64,000 nt of DNA. It comes from Oreohelix idahoensis (Eukaryota > Mollusca > Gastropoda > Stylommatophora > Oreohelicidae). The DNA lies in assembly GCA_024509875.1 (NCBI GenBank), contig JAMPIV010011336.1, positions 1 through 64,000 on the forward strand, written 5' to 3'. A program made the position numbers and the translations under genes. The notes under the pieces were generated by a model, which did not search any database, was not told the origin of the DNA, and saw nothing but the letters and a program-made list of their open reading frames with translations. Below, in pieces: positions 56,681-64,000 of this stretch (position 1 is its first letter; each line of letters begins with the position of its first letter).

Positions 56681-57794
56681 CATACGTCTTTGCGTGGATT
56701 ATCGCAAATTGAACCAAGTGACGAAATTTGATGCTGAACCTATGCCTTTACTAGAAGAGCTACTTACGAGACTATCGAATTCTCATTTCTTTACTAAACT
56801 CGATTTGTCTAAGGGATATTGGCAAGTTCCATTATCCGAACACGCCAAACCGTTTACTGCTTTTTCGACGCCTAGGGGTCTATTCCAATGGAATTTCATG
56901 CCTTTCGGTCTTATGAACGCCCCTGCAACATTCGTACGCATGATGCGTCGAATCCTATCTCATCGCTCAGATGTCATTGCGTATCTTGATGACATCTGTC
57001 TTTTCAGTGATACTTGGAACGATCACTATAATGGGATAAATGAACTATTGTCTATCTTACGCGAGCATAACCTGACAGCGAAACCATCGAAAGCATGTAT
57101 TGGTTTTAGCGAAATATCTTTCTTAGGACACCGTGTTGGTCATGGGTTCCTAAAAACAGAAGACCATAATACAAGTAAGATACTTAACATTTCTATTCCT
57201 AAGACTAAAAAGCAAGTGCGAAGTCTCTTAGGTCTAATACAATTTTATGGACGATTCATTCCGAATCTGTCCTCCATTATGTCACCTCTTTCTTCTTTGC
57301 TAAAGAAAGGGTCTCCTAATGTAGTCCATTGGACTCAAGAATGTCAATCCTCTTTGGATAAGGTTAAAACTATGTTTTCTACTTCACCTATCCTAGTATT
57401 GCCTTCTAAGGATAAGACATTTATTCTTCGTAGTGACGCTTCATCCACCGGGATTGGAGCAGCACTAATGCAAGAGTACTCTGGAACTCTGCATCCTGTG
57501 ATGTATATTTCTCGTAAATTAAATGCCGCAGAGAAGAATTACTCGGTCCTAGACCGTGAATTATTGGCTATGGTTTGGTCAATCCTTAAACTGCAAAGAT
57601 TTCTTCTTGGCGCGCATTTCATCGTGGAAACTGACCAGAAAGCTCTTACGGCTATTCAGAGTAAAAATCTGAAGAGCGCGAGATCAACGCGTTACGCAAT
57701 TGCTCTGCAGCCATTTCATTTTTCGGTGCGAGCTATCCGTGGGTCAGAAAATGTGACGGCAGATATTTTGTCTAGATGCCCACATGATTCATAA
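56662..57794 (+). CDS. pol: reverse transcriptase and RNase H, downstream frame
   Basis: Continues RT in the frame offset by one base after the A9 run at 56664-56672. Family motifs in order: IRLCVDYRKLNQVT, FFTKLDLSKGYWQVP (catalytic Asp), FQWNFMPFGLMNAPATFV and VIAYLDDICLFS with YLDD at 56982-56993. The thumb and connection follow (FLGHRVGHGFL, LLGLIQFYGRFIPNLSS). RNase H begins with LRSDASSTGIGAALMQ (Asp at 57435), then LDRELLAMVWS (Glu) and VETDQKAL (Asp at 57633), ending VTADILSRCPHDS at 57794. All catalytic residues appear present. No integrase follows, unlike canonical gypsy elements. The break is in the RT itself, so a single-base indel is likelier than programmed frameshifting. Confidence 0.94.
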
Positions 57795-58207
57795 CTGTTA
57801 AATTATATACCTAACTTGGATACAGTTGTTCCTATGTTGAAATGTGTACACATAGGTAATATCATATATTGATTGTAACACTACTTAGCGGTTCATTGAT
57901 ATTTATTCACCGCTGATCTTTCAATGTTTTTTTTCGTCTTTGATGATCATGATGTTAAGATATCTTAGATGAAATTTATGTATAAACTAAAGTACAAATT
58001 GTGTCATTGCTAATATTGTAGTATGCGTTGGTGACACCTCTCTGGAAATATTTATACTTAGAGAAGTACTTTCTCTAAGGTCATAAAACTTATGCTTATC
58101 ATCTGCGCATTGTTATTGGTGCGTTGTGAGCCTATTGTATGTTGCTCCTAGATGTATTTCCAAAAAAAAAATGTACCATTTTTTTTTTCCCGAGGGGTGT
58201 GGTAATC
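57795..58207 (+). other. 3' internal untranslated region and polypurine tract
   Basis: 413 bp without a frame; no envelope-like gene. GAGGGGTGTGG at 58192-58202, five bases before the 3' LTR, is the likely plus-strand primer. Confidence 0.75.
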
Positions 58208-59794
58208 TGTTGCGTGCATATTTTGACGCACATATTACAAAAATCGATATGGCTATTTAATATGGAAAAGATATAGACATTCATTCATTTGTGTATGAAA
58301 ATGCTGTCTATAGTAAAGCTAGATAACTCATGATTGATTTACACTTTTGATCATAGGAGTAATCGTTCTTGATATTGATTCGGCGCATGGATATGACACC
58401 CATGTCCGTACTTAATTGTTAGGGCAGAAAATATTTTAATTTGCTTATTATGTTTATGGCCTGAATTCATATGTATTACATATTATTAGTACAAGTAGAA
58501 TCAGTCCTATATTGTATATTTTTGATGGGTAGGCAGGACTATATTCTTGTTATGCCGCTCTAGCGGAAGTATGAGTTGTCTTGACAAGTCGTGATGAGTT
58601 CCGAGGTACCGTTTACAATGGCGGTTACGCATTTTCCAGGGCTGGTAGATTCTTCTGTAAAAATGATTTACGAAGTGGTTTTTCTTCTGTAGGAGATTGT
58701 GTCTCTACTAGAGCTTGTGTTAGAGACTCTCCTAATGTACGGTACCATGTATGATTCGGACTCCAGGTATATCCAGACCCTATTTTTGATGATCTCATGT
58801 CGGTTAGACCTAGCTGGAATTTTGTGCTTCACAACGCTAGGGTCACGTTTGTATCGACGAAGATGACGGGCTTCCATATAGCAGTTAGGTCTACGTGAAG
58901 TAACTGGATTACTGTAGAACTGTTTGGAGGAACTTTAAGAAATTATTCTTATATATTTCAAATTAACTTTGGCTTAGATATACCCTCCTGTGAGTGAGTG
59001 ACAACTCAGGAAGGCGGCCATGTTACATTCCTGTCATCGTATTTTGAATCACTGTCCAAAGAACGGGGCATGTATCTTACTATTCGGACAGTGGCAAGGA
59101 GATCTCAATGTTGATAGAAACCCCTTCCATGGTTTCATATATATGATATAAACTGTGAACATAAAGCAACTTTAGTTACTTACCGATCCGCCTTCACTGA
59201 CGCGCTTAGTCAGATAGGGGATGCGGCCATTATGTATCATGACATTGGAAGCTATTGATGTACTACCCATTATTTATGAACGTGTCATGACTTGTGATCT
59301 GCTATGTATGCCTGCAAATTGATGTGTCAACCTGTACCCATGATTTACTCGTTATGTCCCAGTGTGTGCGTCTAAATAAACTGTGTAAACAAAGATTCCA
59401 GCAGTCTGCATTGGTGCCTTGTAGACACAAGTGTATGAGTGATTAGATTGGTCAGAACACGAACAGTACACCATTCGCCTTAATCACACTCTACACTTCT
59501 ACTCCATATCTACACCATCCTGCGTCAGTTGAATTGACCAAGTTTAGGGCCTGCTTCCCCTGGAGCCTTAGAGGTAAACTACTGCTTACAGCTGCCTTTG
59601 CCTTCCCTAACTCAGGACTAGGGTGAGTTACCCATTTACAGCTGGGTAGACTGGAGCATGCCTGATCTCCACAACTCTGTACACTACAATGGACATATAC
59701 AGTAGTGACACCACAAACAACATGTTACAGTGATTGATAGTGGAGCTTTACAGAACAATATACACAGCACTTTACAGTGTGAGAGAACTTTACA
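58208..59794 (+). repeat. 3' LTR (1587 bp)
   Basis: Matches the 5' LTR except for about ten substitutions and small indels (for example a 2-bp TA expansion near 59139 and one missing C near 58426). It carries the same embedded SINE fragment. Confidence 0.95.
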
Positions 59795-59799
59795 CATAG

Positions 59800-60394
59800 C
59801 TACAACGTTCAACTTAACCAATGGAATTACTGGAAACATTTATAACGGGTCTAACGCCAATAGATTTGAAACACGACGTGACCTGTTATGCGCGCGTTTC
59901 TACTGGCGTCATATTACGCTGTCCGCGATATTTCTTTAACAAAGAACCTGGGACTCAGTGATCGCGATTAACTTGACAGAAAAGAAAACTGGTGAGAGTA
60001 TTAGAATTTAACCCTACAGTCATCCCTCTTATAAAACGCAATAAAATACCTACAGAAAAAGACCAAACACATAATAATTTAGAAAGACAAGAAAACTGGG
60101 CCTCTTGAAAAACAGAATTTCAGTATTTCATCAGGTTCTTGTGCGTTAATTCACCGCTAAAATCAAATTGTGGAAATTTATTACCCAAACTGAGAACCGT
60201 ACTTTTTCTTGACTGAAAAAGGTTGATTTCACATTGTGGTTTGGAAGGGCAAGTTTAAAAAAAAAAAACGTTCCTCATGCATTCATAGTTGACACGCTTA
60301 CGACAGACCCGCTCTCAACCCCCCCCCCCGTATTTTAAGTTTATAAACCAAAAAAACGGTATTGAATCAGTTCTACAAGTTAACGGTACACAGG
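59800..60394. other. unassigned DNA
   Basis: Right flank of the LTR element. A C-run lies at 60320-60329; nothing else recognised. Confidence 0.5.
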
Positions 60395-61060
60395 AAACAA
60401 GGGAAGTCGCTGCCGTTGCCTTCTCTAACTCAAGATCAGAGTCAGGTACCCATTTACAGCTGGTTAGACTGATGCGTGACACTACCAAGCTTTGAACCCG
60501 AAACCCGGTAACTTATTGCGGTAGTGGAGCGTTAGAGACTTTACTTCACTAGGTCCAGCATCGAGAGGTGGGGAGACCAGTTTCCTTCCTCGCTGTCTTT
60601 TCCTTCCCTAACTCAAAGTTAAGTACCCATTTATAGCTAGGTAGGCCCCACCTCTCGATGCTGGATCTAGTATAGTGAAGTCTCTAACGCTCCACTACCG
60701 CAATAAGTTACCGGGTTTCGGGTTCAAAGCTTGGTAGTGTCACGCATCAGTCTAACCAGCTGTAAATGGGTACCTGACTCTGATCTTGAGTTAGAGAAGG
60801 CAACGGCAGCGAGGAAGGGAACAGGTGTCACGCATTTATAGCTACGTAGGCCCCACCTCTCGAGCTTGGTAGTGTCACGCATCAGTCTAACCAGCTGTAA
60901 ATGGGTACCTGACTCTGATCTTGAGTTAGAGAAGGCAACGGCAGCGAAGAAGGGAACAGGTGTCACGCATCAGTCTAACCAGCTGTAAATGGGTACCTGA
61001 TTCTGATCTTGAGTTAGAGAAGGCAACGGCAGCGAGGAAGGGAACAGGTGTGACGCATCA
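60395..61060. repeat. SINE family 1 inverted repeat and tandem fragments
   Basis: Two 166-bp arms at 60408-60573 and 60646-60811 are near-perfect inverted copies (CGCTGCCGTTGCCTTCTCTA pairs with its complement at the far end), with a 72-bp spacer that itself contains SINE body. The minus-oriented unit AGTCTAACCAGCTGTAAATG to GGCAACGGCAGCG then recurs at about 60750, 60880 and 60970. A transcript would fold into a long hairpin. Confidence 0.9.
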
Positions 61061-61149
61061 TTATAGCATTGATCAAATTTTATTTATATCATGTGATTTC
61101 ACAAGTGTGATGCCACTTTCCCATATCGACAGTTGTTCATACTATTTTC

Positions 61150-61420
61150 GATTCATGTTAAATTCTAGTACTAGATCTGATATAATTTGTTTCAAGTCAA
61201 ATTCTAGCACTAGATCTATCAAATTTGATTTATGTCATATTCTAGTCCAGATCTCATCCAATTTGATTCATGCAACATTCTAGCACTAGATCTATCAAAT
61301 TTGATTGTCATGTCCCACTCTAGCACTAGATCTCATGTAATTTGATTTATATCATATTCTAACACTAGATCCGATCTAATTTAATCTATGTCACATTCTA
61401 GCACTAGATCTCATATAGAG
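61150..61420. repeat. AATTTGATT-type minisatellite, locus 2
   Basis: About seven degenerate units near 40 bp: ATTCTAGCACTAGATCT, ATCAAATTTGATTTATGTCA. Related to 47435-47560. Confidence 0.82.
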
Positions 61421-61926
61421 TGAGTCATGTGATGTCCTGTAACGACAAAGACTATTTGTATAAGTGTACATTTGTGCTCGTTTACTGTAACACAACACTG
61501 AAAAAGGTTGAATGTAAGCAGACTAAAATTAACCAAATTATAATATGTTTATAAAAAAGGCAGCTTATAGAACCTTACGAGACAAGAGTTCGAGTACGGT
61601 AGGGATGCCTCTTGACACCATTACATTTTTGTTTTTACTAATTAACGATTGCATTATAAAAACAACAACAGTAACGGACAAAAGAAATCGTTTTCAGTGG
61701 AATAAGGCAAAGCAGCTCAAATATAAGATGGTTACAATGCATTCATTGTTCTATAATCTCTAAGACATGAGACATATTGGGGGATCCAAAAAGACACTGA
61801 AAAAGAAAATTGAAACTAGATCTAAACAAGCTAAATTAGACATGGGAAAATTTTAGTAGACATCTCAAGACAGGAGGACTTGACATAAACCCTTTGAAGG
61901 CTTTGTCTCATCAATAGTAGAAGAGT
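61421..61926. other. unassigned DNA
   Basis: No supported gene; open frames are short. Confidence 0.5.
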
Positions 61927-62180
61927 AAAAAAGGTAAAGGTAGTCCCATATCAGATACTGCCGTAAGGGAATGAAGTGTTAGAGACTTCACAATACTAGG
62001 TCCAGCTTCGAGAGATGGGGTGACCAGTTCCCTTCCTTGCTGCCTTTTCCGTCCCTAACTCAAGAGCAAAGTCAGGTATCTATCTACAGCTGGGTAGACT
62101 GGAGCATGTCGACACCGTGATTCGAACCTAGCACCTCTGCCGCGAGAGACCAGCAATCTAACTACTCTGTCAACCTTAAG
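61927..62180 (-). mobile_element. tRNA-derived SINE, family 1, full-length
   Basis: The minus strand goes from GACAGAGTAGTTAGATTGCT (A box) and GGTTCGAATCACGG (B box) through CTCCAGTCTACCCAGCTGTA, GCAAGGAAGGGAACTGGTCA and GAAGTCTCTAACACTTCATT to GGGACTACCTTTACC and a T run. It is the best reference copy in the window. Confidence 0.9.
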
Positions 62181-62261
62181 AAAGTAATGATCGTGAATGG
62201 AAATGTTCGCATTTTTTTTAATCTGAGGAACTAGTTTACTTTCTCTTTGTATACATTTACA

Positions 62262-62585
62262 TAAGATCATTAATGTGGAAGTGATGACAAGAACCAGACA
62301 AGCACCAGAGGAACAAGAGATGAGAAGAAGACACTGCAGATGGATAAGGCACACACTGAGGAAACTTGTTGATAGCATTTCCAGGGTGTCCTTATTGTTG
62401 AAGCACAATGTTAAAAGAGGCAGAGAGAGAGACAAAAGAACACATGGAGAAGAGAACTGGAGACAGACATGAAGGATATGAAGAAGGAATGGAAAGACGT
62501 TGACCTGATGACACTGGACAGCAAGATTTGGTATACGCTTGTTGAAGGCCTATGCTCCTTGGGGAGCTAAGGGTGATGATTATGA
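62262..62585 (+). mobile_element. RTE-like family B, 3' end copy
   Basis: Plus strand: EVMTRTRQAPEEQEMRRRHC, RWIRHTLRKLVDSISRVSL and later LLKAYAPWGAKG, with internal frame changes. It ends in a GATGATTATGA tail. Confidence 0.78.
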
Positions 62586-63953
62586 CACATACACATATAA
62601 AACATACCTAGCTCTAGAACTCACAAAGGAAAATAACATGATATCTGTACGTTCAGACTGCAGGACTGAGGTACAAGCGTATGGTTATTATCACTTCGTT
62701 TGTTTTTTTAGAACTCTGGTGTGTACGCTGTTCCGTACTTTCTAGTCGTTCTAAGAATGATCGAAAAATGCACTGAAAGAATCGATGCTTTTCGTGTGCA
62801 AGCGAATAAAAATCAAGCAAACCCGGATAAGGAATATATTGGCATATAGAGACGTAAAGAAATGACATTAAGGATAAAGAAAAGACAGAGTACACTAACA
62901 AATATTTAACCAGTAAGAATTAGAGAGGAGAGATTGTAACATAAATAAGGAAAATACATATGCGTGCGTTGCGCAATACAAGTAACAAGACCAAGAACAA
63001 AGAAATGTAATATCATTATATTGTTTATAACCTGGTGTTACTGCTTGTAGCTTTGTGTGGTGTCTTGTTATCTCTAATATGAAAAAAAAGACTAAAAACG
63101 AATTGCTCCCTAGAAGGCTACTAATATAGAGTTGAGGATACAGCTTGCAATCTCTTCACGGAAAGTCCTGCAGAAGGCTTCACTGCAAGAACGGAAGAAT
63201 AGTTGTGGAGCAGGATCTTAAAACACCTGTTCACTCGCTGGAAGAAATGGAAATCAAAATTGATCGCAGGTACTATCGAGATTACAATCTTCATTTTGGT
63301 TCGTCTGTAAGGGCAGCATTGCCGTATTGCTCGAGACATGTAGGAGCCAACATTTTATATAATGACAGTAGTGTTTTTCTTGTGATGCACAATAAACTTA
63401 ATGGACATTTGGGACAAAATATAAGAACGACAGAAATCGTTGCCTGCTACAATAATAAACAAGAGACAATAAACGTAGTAAAAAAAAAAAATGCAAGATA
63501 TACTATCATAAATACTGTTACTGAAACAAGCACGAAAATATACGTAAATACAGATCAAAAACTATAAATCGGAATACATATGCCAAACAATATGTTGTAA
63601 TTAGTGAATATATTATGTAAAACACCTTGAAGTGGTGAGATAGCTTACGTTTGCATGTCTTATCGATCCCACGAGCTGTAACAGCTGGAGCTTTGCCTCT
63701 AGCAAGTTCAATTAAGCCATACAGGTTAGTGATAGGAAAAGATACCTCCATGAATAAGAGGCTCTGAAGAGAGGCCAGGCTAAATTAATGTAAATAATGG
63801 CTTGTATATTTATGTGTTTTCATATCCAGTGAATATAGTTGATCGTCTATTACTACATCACACAGTAATCAGAACGAATACTGGAAAAAATCTTACGAAG
63901 GGACTAACCGGGCAGTGGGTGATTCGCTAATGCCGATTGTTCAGTACTTCCGA

Positions 63954-63956
<3 letters not shown>
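62586..63956. other. unassigned AT-rich DNA
   Basis: A 140-codon plus-strand frame (63145-63567) contains no recognisable motif; I do not call it a gene. Confidence 0.5.

Positions 63957-64000
<44 letters not shown>
63957..64000. repeat. (AC)n microsatellite at the window edge
   Basis: AC repeats continue beyond the window end. Confidence 0.97.

Larger units (their letters stand above)
49865..59794 (+). mobile_element. full-length Gmr1-like Ty3/gypsy retrotransposon (integrase before RT)
   Basis: The 9930-bp element is bounded by the 5-bp target duplication CATAG (49860-49864 and 59795-59799). LTRs of 1585 and 1587 bp differ at about ten places, over 99% identical. Between them lie a long leader, one large frame (gag, protease, integrase, start of RT) and a second frame (rest of RT, RNase H). 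Protein sequences are Ty3/gypsy-like, but integrase precedes RT, as in Ty1/copia and the Gmr1-like group. A single extra A in an A9 run separates the frames. No env-like gene is seen in the 413 bp after pol. High LTR identity indicates a recent insertion. Confidence 0.96.

Noticed and set aside
57795..58207. Envelope gene after pol
   Set aside because: Only 413 bp without a frame; element is a retrotransposon, not an enveloped form.
63145..63567. 140-codon open frame as a gene
   Set aside because: No motif, AT-rich context, and A-run inside; likely chance.

Overview
The window looks like animal nuclear DNA, probably from an invertebrate and possibly a mollusc-like lophotrochozoan. That placement is inference from the mix of transposon families; no host gene names the species. 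I see no convincing host protein-coding gene, no intact tRNA or rRNA gene, and no prokaryotic-style operon. Most of what can be recognised is transposable elements, SINEs, minisatellites and microsatellites, often inserted into one another, with unassigned AT-rich DNA between.

Layout. 0-9.7 kb: a 40-bp minisatellite with a higher-order pattern; a nearly intact Tc1 element (2171-3706, TA target); a pogo/Tigger element (4453-6169, TA target); 5'-bearing and 3' fragments of RTE-like non-LTR elements. 9.7-17 kb: a dispersed repeat holding a ~350-bp tandem duplication, split by a decayed Ty3/gypsy-like LTR element (10477-15939, target duplication ACTAG). 17-30 kb: non-LTR debris, including the C-terminal half of a restriction-like-endonuclease (R2/NeSL-type) element, a 5'-truncated RTE element inserted in a 71-bp tandem repeat, an RTE fragment inserted in a SINE, two tRNA-derived SINE families, and an inverted copy of the dispersed repeat. 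30-49 kb: a solo LTR inserted in a GTR microsatellite, several minisatellites (42 bp, 63 bp, 35 bp and a palindromic unit) and more RTE scraps. 49.9-59.8 kb: one full-length young LTR retrotransposon. 60-64 kb: SINE inverted repeats, a minisatellite and non-LTR scraps.

The main discovery is the 9.9-kb LTR retrotransposon at 49865-59794. Its proteins are of Ty3/gypsy type, but its order is gag - protease - integrase - reverse transcriptase - RNase H, so integrase comes before RT as in Ty1/copia. This order is known from the Gmr1-like group, first described (from memory) in deuterostomes. The decayed element at 10477-15939 is a different family with the same order (integrase zinc finger and GPY/F module before RT), so two families of this kind share one window. 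The 9.9-kb copy has LTRs about 99% identical, a CATAG target duplication, and a reading frame broken only by one base in an A run.

The LTR, Tc1, Tigger and two RTE insertions can be delimited to the base from target duplications and terminal repeats. These nested insertions give a relative order of events. The proteins act within each element's own life cycle; nothing here suggests they cooperate in a host pathway.
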